The position numbers and the translations under genes were made by a program. The notes beneath the pieces are model-generated. The model had not been told where the DNA came from and made no database searches. It saw only the letters and a program-made list of their open reading frames with translations. Shown in pieces: positions 21,274 to 32,332 of a DNA stretch of 64,000 nucleotides (its first letter is position 1; every line of letters starts with the position of its first letter). The stretch covers positions 30,188,529 to 30,252,528 of the forward strand of contig NC_091181.1 in the NCBI RefSeq assembly GCF_040958095.1, read 5' to 3'. This DNA is from Procambarus clarkii (lineage: Eukaryota; Arthropoda; Malacostraca; Decapoda; Cambaridae).

Positions 21274-22740
21274 TGAGGCTACAGGAACATAACGGAGCAG
21301 CACATTGTTTATGCCTCCGGGCTGTGAATATCATACACGCTCACACCTCAGCTCTACGTTGACCACACCACTACCACACTACCTATTTATTTTCAAAATG
21401 TAATCTAATTTAATTTAAATTCGTTGTTTTATCTAGGGCTGATATTTTGAGAGCACTTTCAGCTCGTAAAAGGCTGGAGCCGATATTTTGGCCTCAAAGC
21501 CCTACCAGCCACCTCCTCGCTCCTCAACTCTCTCTCCCTCCCTCTCTCTCTCTTTCCCTCTCTCTTTCTCTGTCTCGCTGCGACTCCCTACCACCATTAC
21601 CGTCACACAAGCTAGAGTATCAGCCCTCTCCTCCTCCTCCTCCTCCGCCTGCTGTTATTCATAATTAGAACTGCCTGTGTTTTTGTGTTCCGCCGACCGC
21701 TCCAGGGCGTACCGTTCTGGCGACATCTGCTCTGCTTATCGCCACAAACCATCCAATTTCACTGAGTGACCGGTAACTCGGTGTGCGCAAGGAAATGCGA
21801 AAGAAAAGTACCTATATATATTACACACAGAAATCACACTTTACCTATATATATATAAATCTGATGTTCCGTGTAACAAATTTTGTATCCGATGGTGATA
21901 TACAGAGTTATGTGGTGCTATACAGGCGGATGAATGAAGACACACTGTGTCTGCCTCGTTAAGTTCATATTAATATAGTTAAGATATAAACTGCATCATA
22001 TATGCATATATATATTCTATGGAAATACATATACATATATGTGTGTGTATACGTATTATATACATTTAACACAGCATTAAATGTACATATAAAAAAGCTT
22101 GGAGCTTCTTTATAGAAACCAAGACCCACAATATATATTTCTAAAATTAACTTCAGACCGAGACTCTTCACCCTCCCCCCCCCCTACCCCCCGGCCTCCT
22201 CCATTAAAAAAACTCCTTTAACCAGAACACCAAACATGTACACAGGCACCTGCGCGTGTATATGTGAATGTTGTACACCGTAATCATCTGCAGACATCCA
22301 TATATGTTTAAAAACATACGAGAAACCTTACACACACACACTCAGCTCCCTGACAAGAGAGAGCAAGCTTAGCTTAGCTGCCAATACACACATCGCGCCA
22401 GCAAGGCAGACAGACAGGCCGCCTGCTCTCACAACTCACACTGTATTTCCCATTTATAAACTTATTTCTTCACATGTGCCTCTTCATCTTCCTTATTACA
22501 AAACAAAAAATGGGATTTAGGTTGTAATTTGTAGGCGTGATGGGGATGAAGGGAGAGGGGTGGGGGTGGGGGGGTGACGCGTGGGATCACTGTTTACTGA
22601 CCCAAATGTTTTAGGGTTTACGGAGGTAGAAATGGTGGGAGAGTAGGGTGGTCCACGGGTGTGGTCATAGGTCCACGAGTCTAGAGCGCTGTCCACTCTG
22701 CCATCAACCCCCCCCCCCCCTGTGTATGTACCTAAGTGTA
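21274..22740. other. Low-complexity and unassigned sequence
   Basis: CT-rich at 21526-21577, (CCT)n at 21627-21648, C-runs at 22173-22193 and 22710-22720, G-rich at 22545-22575. No gene recognised. Confidence 0.5.
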
Positions 22741-23327
22741 CCTAAGTGTAGTTACAGGATGAGAGCTACGCTCGTGGTGTCCTGTCTTCACAGTACTCTT
22801 TGTCGTATAATGCTTTGAAACTACTACTGACTGTCAGTCAGTTGTCTGTGTGTCTGTGTGTGTGTGTGTGTGTGTGTACTTATCTAGTTGTATTCACCTA
22901 GTATGGTCATTGTGCACACAACTTGAGAGTGCTCTCAGAACCCGGGGTGACGGTGAAGAGCTCACCAGACTTTCCTCTCCTCTACTCCTTATAACGCCCT
23001 CTGCTTCTAGGGCATTATAGCAAACATTCACAGGAAAGGTTACTGCTGGGTGTGTCTGCCTCAACTACGAAAGTTATTTGTAAACGTCATTGACGATCAT
23101 TGATGTCGGAGTTTATGATTACAAACAAAATTCCAATATTCACATTAGTAATTGAATTAAAACAAAAATAGGAAGTTATGTTAAATATTTCCTCAGTTAT
23201 TTTTCCAATCTTGTGCGGAAAGATTTCAACGCCTCTTAGATACGTATCTAAATATGCGTGTCGTCAGCTGTTGGTTAGACATGTGTGCGTGATGGTGTTG
23301 AGGCGGCGAGCAGCAGCCTGCCATGAC
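22741..23327. other. Unassigned, (TG)n with a LINE-tail-like junction
   Basis: (TG)n at 22848-22878 is followed by TACTTATCTAGTTGTATTCA and CCTAG, like a diverged minus-strand LINE-A tail. The following sequence is not LINE-A. Confidence 0.4.
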
Positions 23328-23409
23328 ATGTACGGCATTGTACAAGACATGTACGGCTTTGTACAAGACATGTACGGCATTGTACAAGACATGTACGGCT
23401 TTGTACAAT
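23328..23409. repeat. Minisatellite, 21 bp in alternating pairs
   Basis: GACATGTACGGCATTGTACAA alternates with GACATGTACGGCTTTGTACAA, giving a 42 bp higher-order unit present twice. Confidence 0.92.
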
Positions 23410-23596
23410 GAGGCCTTCAGCAGGCTTGTGTAAATACTCTGGACACTGGACCTAACGGAGCAGAACATTGTTGCTGCTGCACACTCATCAACAGGCACAC
23501 GCAAGCCAATACACACTCACACTCACACACTTGTGTATAAGGGTCTCCCGGCCGAGTGGAGAGCTCCTGTGAGTGTATGAGGGTCTCCCGGCTGAG
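23410..23596. other. Short duplicated segment and unassigned sequence
   Basis: GTGTATAAGGGTCTCCCGGC and GTGTATGAGGGTCTCCCGGC form a diverged direct repeat of about 45 bp (23532-23600). Confidence 0.5.
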
Positions 23597-23686
23597 ACAT
23601 AAAAGTAGGGGCAGACTTTCTTTCTCCTTGTGCCTGTTTTCACCAAGCAGTAAATAGTTACGTGGGAGTTAGACAGTTGTTGTTGT

Positions 23687-23720
<34 letters not shown>

Positions 23721-23810
23721 CGGGGGGGGGGGGTGGCAATAGATAAGCGACGGTGAGAAAGGCGGGTTTCAAGAGCTAGTAGTTCGATCCTACAGGCATA
23801 AATAATAAAT

Positions 23811-23880
<70 letters not shown>
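23597..23880 (+). mobile_element. SINE-II body with A'-type tail and (CA)n
   Basis: GGGCAGACTTTCTTTCTCC, AGCAGTAAATAGTTACGTGG and GAGTTAGACAGTTGTTG match the SINE-II body. Then a GT/G linker, an A'-type tail (GGCGGGTTTCAAGAGCTAG, GATCCTACAGGCATAAATA) and about 34 CA units (23813-23880). First link of a same-strand chain. Confidence 0.7.
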
Positions 23881-23881
<1 letters not shown>

Positions 23882-24158
23882 AGGTGGAAGCTGAGTACCC
23901 AAATGAGCCACAGAGATATTAGAAAGAACTTTTTTAGTCACAGAGTGGTTGACAAATGGAATGCATTAGGAAGTGATGTGGTGGAGGCTGAATCCATACA
24001 CAGTTTCAAGTGTAGATATGATAGAGCCCAGTAGGCTCAGGAACCTGTACACCAGTTGATTGACGGTTGAGAAGCGGGACCAAAGAGCCAGAGCTCGACC
24101 CCCGCAAGCACAGTTAGGTGAGTACAATTAGGTCAGTACACACACACACACACACACA
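23881..24158 (+). mobile_element. LINE-A copy A6, C-terminal fragment and tail
   Basis: Begins at the CA run and reads the ORF2 C-terminus: AGGTGGAAGCTGAGTACCCA, then MSHRDIRKNFF- and NALGSDVVEAESIHSFK-type sequence. The tail follows (GTACACCAGTTGATTGACGG, CCCCCGCAAGCACAGTTAGG), two GTGAGTACAATTAGG-like units and (CA)n. Confidence 0.85.
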
Positions 24159-24167
24159 TTTTTTATA

Positions 24168-24441
24168 AGGAGCCTATGGCTGAGTAGTTAGCGCGTAGGA
24201 TTTGTAGTCTTATGGCCCGGCAATCGATCCCAGGCTATGGCGGTAACAAATGGGCAGATTTTCTTTCACCCTGATGCCCTGTTACCTAGCAGTAAATAGG
24301 TACCTGGGAGTTAGACAGCTGTTACGGGCTGCTTCCTGTTTGTGTGTGTGTGAAAAAAAGTTGATTGACAGTTGAGAGGCGGGCCGAAAGAGCCAGAGCT
24401 CAACTCCCGCAAGCACAACTAGCTGAATACACACACACACA
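24168..24441 (+). mobile_element. SINE-II copy with LINE-A tail
   Basis: Head AGCCTATGGCTGAGTAGTTA with B-box region GCAATCGATCCC, body GGCAGATTTTCTTTCACCC, TACCTAGCAGTAAATAGGTA and ACGGGCTGCTTCCTG, a (GT)n and A7 linker, then TTGATTGACAGTTGAGAGGC, AAGCACAACTAGCTGAATAC and (CA)n. Third link of the chain. Confidence 0.88.
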
Positions 24442-24981
24442 GCACTTTACACTGCCTACGTGAGACCAGTCTTAGAGTATGCCGCCTCATCATGGAGCCC
24501 CCACCTAAAGAAACACTTTTGAAAACTGGGAAAGGTTAAAAAATTTGCGACGAGGCTTGTCCCAGAGTTTCATGGGGGTTTGATATGAAGAGCGACTGAA
24601 GGAACTGAACCTGACGACGTTAGAAAACAGGAGAGAGCAGGGAGTATGATAGCAGCATACAAAATACTTTTGGGGATTGACAGAGTGGAAATAGACGAAA
24701 CGTTCACACGGAATACCAACAGAACGAGGGGACATGAGTGGCAGCTGGAAACTCAGATGAGTCCCAGAGGTGTTAGAAAATTTTCTTTTAGCGGGAGAGT
24801 AGTGGGGAAATGGAATGAACTAAAGAAGTGCATTGTGGAAGCAAACACTTTTCACAGCTTTAAAACTTGGTATGACAGAGAAGGACATGAGTCATTGGTG
24901 TAAACAACCGGCGACTAGAAAGACGGGATCCAAGAGCCAACGCTCGATCCTGCAGACACAAATAGGTGAGCACACACGCAC
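24442..24981 (+). mobile_element. LINE-A' copy A7, thumb to tail
   Basis: Starts at the (CA)n and reads LYTAYVRPVLEYAASSWSP, then EERLKELNLTTLENR-like and IAAYKILLGIDRVEIDETFT, MSPRGVRKFSFSGRVVGKWN, CIVEANTFHSFKTWYD. Tail: ACGGGATCCAAGAGCCAACG, CTCGATCCTGCAGACACAAA, TAGGTGAGCACAC. Stops occur in the thumb. Confidence 0.82.
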
Positions 24982-25300
24982 CTAGTTAGGGAAGACATGA
25001 TTACCACCTACAAAATTCTCAGAGGAATTGACAAGGTGGACAAAGACAAACTATGTAGTATGGGTGGAACACGAACAAGGGGACACAGTTACCCAAATGA
25101 CCCACAGAGACATCATAAACAATTCCGTCAGGGTAATTAACACATGAAATGCACTAGGAAATGATGTGGTTGAGGCAGACTCCATACTAGTGTATGCTTC
25201 AAATGTCGTTATGATAAGAGTCCAATAGGCCCAGGAACCTGTACACCAGAGGCGGGACCGAAGAGCCGAAGCTCAACCCCAGCATGCACAACTAGGCGAG
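24982..25300 (+). mobile_element. LINE-A copy A8, C-terminal fragment and tail
   Basis: Starts directly after GCACACACGCAC. Reads REDMITTYKILRGIDKVDKD, a degenerate GTRTRGHS block, then tail AGGCGGGACCGAAGAGCCGA and GCATGCACAACTAGGCGAGG. Last link of the 23.6-25.3 kb chain. Confidence 0.8.
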
Positions 25301-25441
25301 GGGGAACACTAAGTACATAGAGCATCTGACTATTGACAGGCATGACTGGCTGTACTGAGGCAGAAATGTGTGTCATTAGACCGTGTCCGGTATGTCCCCG
25401 TGGGGTGTGGTCTAGGATTTGCGTAGGCACGTACCCCCTTA

Positions 25442-25610
25442 CCTCTAGTGCGTGTCTCTTGACCTCTAGTGCGTGTCTCTTGACCTCTAGTGCGTGTCTC
25501 TTGACCTCTAGTGCGTGTATCTTGACCTCTAGTGCGTGTATCTTGTCCTCTAGTGCATGCTTATTGGACCCCAGCACTAGAGGTCTCTTGACTTCTAGTG
25601 CATGGACCCC
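25442..25610. repeat. Minisatellite, 21 bp x ~6 with inverted copies
   Basis: Units CCTCTAGTGCGTGTCTCTTG; variants with GTATCTTG and GCATGC follow. Beyond them lies an inverted piece (CAGCACTAGAGGTCTCTTGA). The 21 bp unit explains the both-strand open frames. Confidence 0.9.
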
Positions 25611-27040
25611 AGGAAGCACACTTCGTTGCCGCGTCGTTACATGTTTTCCACCTCGTTATGACCTCGTTACAAAGCCTAGGCAAACGTTGTGTGTGTTTTT
25701 AGTACATGTTTACGCTGTGTGTTTGTTGTCATAGTGTTTGCGATGGGTGTTTGGTGTGTGGGGCCTTGAGTTGGCATCAATGGGTCGAGCTTGGAGCGCC
25801 TTCGAGTATCCCAGGAGCTCCCTGGTGTCCTAGCCTGCGTGGGGTGGGGTGAGGGACGAATAGGGGGATGGGGAGGCAGGTAGAAAGAAGAGGGGAAAAG
25901 GTATAGAAGGGGAAGGAGGTAGGGAAGAAAAGGAAGGAAGGAGGGAAGGGGAAGCAGAACTCACCAGGGTGCTGCTGTTCTTGAGGTCACCAGACGGATG
26001 CCATCCAATCCTTCCCTCAATCATAGTCGACCCGTCCTCAGTGAATCACAGAGCTCGACCGTCCCTCGACCGCACAACCCCCCCCATTCCCCCTCACTCC
26101 AGCCCGTCCCCTCCCCCCCTCCCCAGGCGCCATATGGTGTACCGTGTACCGTAATACTGACACTACCCCACCCCCTCCCCTCCTCCCCCCCTCTCACTAT
26201 ACACACAGCCCTTCCCTCCTCAACAATAACTCCTACACGTCCTCCATTCTACGCTACCCAGGGCTCTAAGAAACATCTCCCAGTTATTCTAAATACCTAT
26301 TTACCAACCATGGTTTGTTTTCTTTCCCACTCTCAACCATGTTGCTTCTCACGACAATGGTCTGTGTCACACTAAATACGGAACAACCCACCACGGTGGT
26401 ACTTCTCCGCCACCCACAGTAATTCTCTGCCACCACAATCTCCACCAACCACAGTAATTCTCTGCCATACACACACCGTAGCTCATACTATCTTCATTGG
26501 TTCTCCCAGCCACAACCAATCTCCTCTTGCCCCACTCTTTTACCCTACAACTATCCTCTCCCATCATTCATTATTCCTGTACAACCGTTTTCTCTCCCCC
26601 GTCAACCATTCTCTCCCCGTCAACATTCTCTCCCCGTCAACCATCCACTCCCCGTCAACCATCCTCTCCCTTGACAACTATCCACTCCCCGTCAATCATG
26701 CTCCTCTAGGAAATTGCCTTTCTCCAATAAAATTATTTATTCGGTATGTATTTGTAACTCGTTGAATGGACCACAGTGTGGTAGTTGAGGACCATAGTGC
26801 TAGTTGGAGTTGACGGGTTCATATTCCTAATAGGTTGATTACATTTAAGGTCGTACCATCCCTCTAGTGACATCTACCAACAAAACACCCCACAACGTAA
26901 TTCATTTGGTGAAGTTTGGCATTACAAAACGTATGGTTAGTGAGGTGGGAGGAACCTCTCTCACGGGTCGTATCGCCACACCATCCTTTGGCCAGAACTA
27001 AATGCATATAAGGTCCTGTAGACGATGGGTAACTCACACA
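25611..27040. other. Low-complexity and unassigned sequence
   Basis: Purine-rich at 25840-25960, C/CT-rich at 26040-26230, and a degenerate 18 bp repeat (CAACCATCCTCTCCCCGT) at 26575-26700. No gene recognised. Confidence 0.55.
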
Positions 27041-27130
27041 GCACCGCTCCTGTGCCAGGTAAGTCCACTACGGGCTCACCATAGCCCGTGCTACTTGGAG
27101 CTTGTTCCGAGTAACTGAATCTACAACAAT
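27041..27130 (+). repeat. Element E copy with splice-donor-like GTAAGT
   Basis: CCGCTCCTGTGCCAGGTAAG then TCCACTACGGGCTCACCATA, GCCCGTGCTACTTGGAGC and AGTAACTGAATCTACAACAA. CCAG|GTAAGT at 27055-27064 fits a 5' splice site, and ACGGGCT...AGCCCGT makes a hairpin. Confidence 0.8.
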
Positions 27131-27750
27131 GATGGATAACTAAACTGAAGTGGAGCCGTTTGAAGGATTACCTGAGTTTGAAGACTCAAGATTACCTGAG
27201 CGAGAGGTGAGGTGGACCTTGACCTTGAGAGTGGTCTACTTAAGGTGTTCTCGCTCCCACTTTTCTGGTTAGGCAAGTCTCTGAGGTAAAAAAAAAAAAA
27301 ACATTCCAGGAACTCGGTTAAGGAGTTCAGGGGCTCTTCCAAGAGCCCCTGAACTCTTTACCTTGTAAATTACCTTGTGGTAAATACATCGATTTTTTGT
27401 ATAACTCATATTTCTTCCAAGGTCATGTAATACTAATGATACTAATAATAGGAATAATAACGAAAGCAGTAATAATGGAAATGGTACCAAATGTTGTCCA
27501 CAGGGCTGGAAGTTTGTGACTATATGTACCAGGTAATTGTGGTCCCTCTCCAAGCACCACTTACCTGGAGCCCCTCACCAGGTGCGCCGGTACATAGCGG
27601 TAAATCTACCTCTTAAAAGACCTGCTGAGGCGTGGCTGATTTCTCCGCCAGCAGACATGCAGGTCCACTTGCGTAGGAGGAGAGCGTACAGGTGTCTCAA
27701 GTGCCTATGTCATTCCTAGTCTCATGTACGCTAGTTGAGCCTATTTGGCC
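27131..27750. other. Unassigned, with a 15 bp hairpin
   Basis: AGTTCAGGGGCTCTT and AAGAGCCCCTGAACT pair at 27323-27354 around a 2 bp loop, just after an A14 run. No gene recognised. Confidence 0.5.
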
Positions 27751-28016
27751 GCCTGCTGGACTGTCCGCAAGTGTCTGCCTGTCCCCCAGCCCGACTGCTG
27801 GACTGTCCGCAAGTGTCTGCCTGTCCCCCAGCCCGACTGCTGGACTGTCCGCAAGTGTCTGCCTGTCCCCCAGCCCGACTGCTGGACTGTCCGCAAGTGT
27901 CTGCCTGTCCCCCAGCCCGACTGCTGGACTGTCCGCAAGTGTCTGCCTGTCCCCCAGCCCGACTGCTGGACTGTCCGCAAGTGTCTGCCTGTCCTCCAGC
28001 CCGTCTGCTGGATCAC
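27751..28016. repeat. Minisatellite, 42 bp x 6
   Basis: GACTGCTGGACTGTCCGCAA repeats every 42 bp, nearly identical. As 42 is a multiple of 3, five frames stay open across it, including a 161-codon minus frame; none has protein features beyond the repeat. Confidence 0.97.
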
Positions 28017-28315
28017 TCGGTGTATGAATTATAACTGCAATGAGTTGATTGATACACGGACAAGTGTTGAGCGTGTAGTGTAAGCGGCCCGTTGCTGCTG
28101 CAAAGCGGCGCTGAGCTCTTGAGAGTAAGAGCTTGTTGCTCAGATGACAGGCAAGAAGGAAGGCAAGATCATAGGAAAACATGAAACTGCAGAATCTGAA
28201 TCAAAATCTCTGTTCCTAATTTTTTCTGTACTAAATACAACTTACACTCTTTGCATAAAGAAAGTAACGTTGAGGTTGTAATTTGAAAGGTGATATATAT
28301 TGGAAATGTATATCA
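28017..28315. other. Unassigned sequence
   Basis: No recognised feature. Confidence 0.45.
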
Positions 28316-28325
28316 CACGCACACG

Positions 28326-28366
<41 letters not shown>

Positions 28367-28435
28367 GCACACACGCACACACACACTCACTCACACACAC
28401 ACACTCACACACACACACACACACTCACACACACA

Positions 28436-28490
<55 letters not shown>

Positions 28491-28495
28491 ACACA

Positions 28496-28572
<77 letters not shown>

Positions 28573-28577
28573 ACACA

Positions 28578-28658
<81 letters not shown>
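28316..28658. repeat. (CA)n with CACTCA and CACGCA variants
   Basis: About 340 bp of CA with regular ACTCACACAC interruptions. It directly borders LINE-A copy A9 on its 5' side. Confidence 0.96.
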
Positions 28659-28660
<2 letters not shown>

Positions 28661-29549
28661 GGACGATGCTAAAATTATGAGAAGGATTAAAACAGAAGAG
28701 GACTGTTTGAGGCTTCAAGAAGACCTAGACAAGCTGAAGGAATGGTCGAACAAATGGTTGTTAGAGTTTAACCCAACCAAATGTAATGTAATGAAGATAG
28801 GTGTAGGGAGCAGGAGGCCAGATACAAGGTATCATCTGGGAGAGGAAATTCTTCAGGAGTCAGAGAAGGAAAAAGACTTGGGGGTTGATATCACGCCAGA
28901 CCTGTCTCCTGCAGCACATATCAAGCGGATAACATCAGCGGCATATGCCAGGCTGGCCAACATACGAACGGCATTCAGAAACTTGTGTAAAGAATCATTC
29001 AGAACTTTGTATACCACATATGTCAGGCCAATCCTGGAGTATGCAGCCCCAGCATGGAGTCCATATCTAGTCAAGGATAAGACTAAACTGGAAAAGGTTC
29101 AAAGGTTTGCCACCAGACTAGTACCCGAGCTGAGAGGTATGAGCTACGAGGAGAGACTACGGTAATTAAACCTCACTTCGCTGGAAGACAGAAGAGTTAG
29201 GGGGGACATGATCACCACATTCAAGATTCTGAAGGGGATTGATAGGGTAGATAAAGACAGTCTATTTAACACAAGGGGAACACGCACAAGGGGACACAGG
29301 TGGAAACTGAGTGCCCAAATGAGCCACAGAGATATTAGAAAGAACTTTTTTAGTGTCAGAGTGGTTGACAAATGGAATGCACTAGGAAGTGATGTGGTGG
29401 AGGCTGACTCCATACACAGTTTCAAGTGTAGATATGACAGAGCCCGATAGGCTCATGAATCTGTACACCTGTTGATTGACGGTTGAGAGGCGGGACCAAA
29501 GAGCCAGAGCTCAACCCCCGCAAACACAACTAGGTGAGTACAACTAGGT
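28659..29549 (+). mobile_element. LINE-A copy A9, best-preserved RT 3' half
   Basis: A plus frame from 28659 reads ADDAKIMRRIKTEEDCLRLQ (catalytic DD present), DKLKEWSNKWLLEFNPTKCN, KDLGVDITPDLSPAAHIKRI, RTLYTTYVRPILEYAAPAWS, KLEKVQRFATRLVPELRGM and MSYEERLR. One TAA (29163-29165) replaces the Glu codon. The same frame then continues: LNLTSLEDRRVRGDMITTFK, GIDRVDKDSLFNTRGTRTRG, MSHRDIRKNFFSVRVVDKW, DVVEADSIHSFKCRYD, ending before GCCCGATAGG. Tail: TTGATTGACGGTTGAGAGGC, AACCCCCGCAAACACAACTA, two GGTGAGTACAACTA-type units, then (CA)n. A single nonsense change marks it as the youngest copy here. 5' truncation is at the (CA)n. Confidence 0.93.
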
Positions 29550-29550
29550 G

Positions 29551-29589
<39 letters not shown>

Positions 29590-29626
29590 ACACACTCACA
29601 CACACACACACACACTCACACACACA

Positions 29627-29704
<78 letters not shown>

Positions 29705-29710
29705 CACACG

Positions 29711-29763
<53 letters not shown>

Positions 29764-29764
29764 G

Positions 29765-29811
<47 letters not shown>

Positions 29812-29812
29812 G

Positions 29813-29903
<91 letters not shown>

Positions 29904-29904
29904 G

Positions 29905-29945
<41 letters not shown>

Positions 29946-29946
29946 G

Positions 29947-30024
<78 letters not shown>
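29550..30024. repeat. (CA)n, 475 bp, with CGCA clusters
   Basis: The 3' tail of A9 grown into a long CA array with periodic GCACGCACGCACAC clusters. Open His/Thr and Cys/Val frames are artefacts. Confidence 0.97.
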
Positions 30025-30026
<2 letters not shown>

Positions 30027-31438
30027 AATAATGCAGTGTGGGTAGTATCTCAACACATCAACAAAAATAAACATAACTTAGAACTATTTTGTTCCAAAGA
30101 TTATACAGAATGTTTACAAGGAATATAACATACGTCACTAAACACAAATTTAGGGTCCAGCGTATATTTAGGATATACTTATATACTTAGGGAATACTTA
30201 TATTTTTGTATACACCGAGAGTCACAACACCTGCATACACACTTAAGCTTACGAATATCATCATTTTGTAGATCCCATAATTCACATTCATGCAACCTTA
30301 GACATTGACTATTAAATCACTTCTACTTTCAACCAGGCATGCATGACCCAATTTCTTCAATGCCAATTCTTCTGACCTTCATCTAACAGCATTAGAAAAA
30401 TTGACACGTGGGGCCCCTTTGAGGATATGATATGCCCCGGATGCTTTTGTGAATTACTCTGTCCTAGTAATTTTAGTTAGGAATGTCGATAAAACGATTC
30501 CAGTGAGTTAGAAGCGAACACAGCATATTTGGCCGGCTTGAACGTTGGCTTGTATTATGGTCTACAGCTTTCTCGTATTCCTATCAAGCTTTATGTAGCG
30601 TCTTTGGTCGGTGTCAGTAGAACTAGGACTCAAGTTAAAGAGAAAATATTGGCGTTGGTACTGTCTCTGCGAGAGCCAGCTCTACGATCTACGAGCTCTA
30701 CGCTCTTTCAATAATGGATCAAGATAGCAAATAATATAGAACTGAAAGCAACACCTTGTTTGACCCCCCTTCCTTTATTTTCGTAAGAAGTATTAAGAGA
30801 GGACATTACTCCATTTCACAGCTAATTTGCATACCCGATAAGAATTATATGAATATGTAGCGATGACAGGACATCATTTTCTGGTAAGAAATTCTCTTAA
30901 AAAGTTTTGGGCGTGTGTACAACTTGGTCCAAAGTCTTGAAAGAATCAAGTAATAAGGAGAGAACAGAGCTGCTCCTGTGAGATGTAGTACTGAATAGTT
31001 ACCACCACCACCACGAAACTACTAAGGTGTTGTGTCACTAATTTTGTAAGTCAAAATGCAAGAGGTGTCGAGTTAGTCAGCTAGAAAGTCGATGAGTATA
31101 GTCACTATACAATCATGAAATGGTTTAGTAGAGTTTAGGAGAATAGCTCTGTAGTTAGAGGTAACCTGTCCTCTTAAAAATGAACTTCGCTTTTGGCCGT
31201 TTGTCCGTAGATGGGCATGGAAGTTCACTAGTTCTTAAGACTGGGAACAAGTACAGAGGTGTTCAGTACACATGGCGATATATCATGGGGGGACAGAAAG
31301 CCTGTAAGATACATAGCCATTCAGTGTCGGCGTCCCATGTTTACGGTTGTTAGAGTATAATGTTAAATGGTCTATCATAAGATTGAAATCGGTCATGACA
31401 GGAAGATGTTCGGAGAGGTCACCATCACCACTGATAGT
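30025..31438. other. Unassigned sequence
   Basis: No gene recognised over 1.4 kb; a 61-codon plus frame (30529-30714) has no recognisable domain. Confidence 0.45.
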
Positions 31439-31565
31439 GGATAAAAAAAGCCCACACACTTCTGTATGTGTAAAATTTATGTAAAAAATTTACACCATTG
31501 TGTAAATTGGTGTCAATTCTTGACGGAAATTTCACACATACACAAGTATGTGTGGGTTTTTATCC
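31439..31565. mobile_element. Small inverted-repeat element (MITE-like), 127 bp
   Basis: GGATAAAAAAAGCCCACACA at the left and TATGTGTGGGTTTTTATCC at the right are inverted, with arms of about 40 bp. The interior has a second hairpin (AATTTACACC / GGTGTCAATT-like). No coding capacity. Target duplication not resolved. Confidence 0.7.
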
Positions 31566-32059
31566 TTTAGTATTACGTCTGTGAGAAGACTTTACCATTA
31601 CTTATCATTGATAAGTCTGATGTCCACAGATGTGACCAGTTAGAGCATCATCATCATCATTGAGAAAGTGATCAATGTGAGACGCAAACTCATTCATATA
31701 CAACATAAGAAGTGTCGTTATTATTCGACAATACAGCATGTACAAGGTCCCTACCACACCTGGGACCTACCTTCCATGCTTTAGGTCAAGCGTCTCCTTC
31801 TGATGTCTCTATCTCCTTTTGATGTCTCTTTAACGTCTCCTGATTTTTCCTAAGCGTCTCCTAATATCTCCTTGGGTGTGTCCTTAGCGTCACCACCTGC
31901 CGAGTACTTACCTGTCCCGCGTCCGAGGCGAAGGCGTGCTTAGACCGTCTCACCACAGGACTTAAGTCGGACGTGCATAACGGTGCGTATTTGCCCGCTC
32001 TTATTATCTAGAATTCGTACCCGCCGCGGTCTGGCGCCCACAGGACGTCATCCAAGCTG
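31566..32059. other. Unassigned, degenerate GTCTCCT repeats
   Basis: At 31788-31900 there are imperfect GCGTCTCCTGAT-like units. On the minus strand CGCGGGACAG|GTAAGTACTC near 31910-31925 resembles a splice donor, with no supporting reading frame. Confidence 0.4.
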
Positions 32060-32140
32060 TATACCGCGGTGTATCGCGGTGTATTCGCGGTATATCCCGG
32101 TGTATCGCGGTGTATCGCGGTGTATCGGAGTGTATCACGA
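32060..32140. repeat. Minisatellite, ~10 bp unit
   Basis: Eight imperfect copies of GTATCGCGGT. Confidence 0.85.
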
Positions 32141-32276
32141 TGTTTGGGGCACACAGGGTCTGTCCTTCTTAGATGTGCAGTTGGCTTTAAGTGATTATGA
32201 ACAACCTTTGATGTCTCTTTCCGTCGTCATTCTTGGCGTTTGTGTAATTTGGTCGGGTGGGATGGGTGTGTGAGAC

Positions 32277-32279
<3 letters not shown>

Positions 32280-32331
<52 letters not shown>
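32280..32331. repeat. (TG)n microsatellite
   Basis: About 25 TG units. Confidence 0.95.

Positions 32332-32332
<1 letters not shown>

Noticed and set aside
27692..28182. 161-codon minus frame and several plus frames at 27.7-28.1 kb
   Set aside because: The 42 bp unit is a multiple of three and lacks stops in five frames, so open length carries no coding information.
28283..30074. His/Thr and Cys/Val frames in the CA tracts
   Set aside because: Translation of (CA)n and (TG)n.
31910..32050. Minus-strand exon ending at CGCGGGACAG|GTAAGTACTC
   Set aside because: The donor is good but all minus frames before it have early stops and no acceptor is clear.
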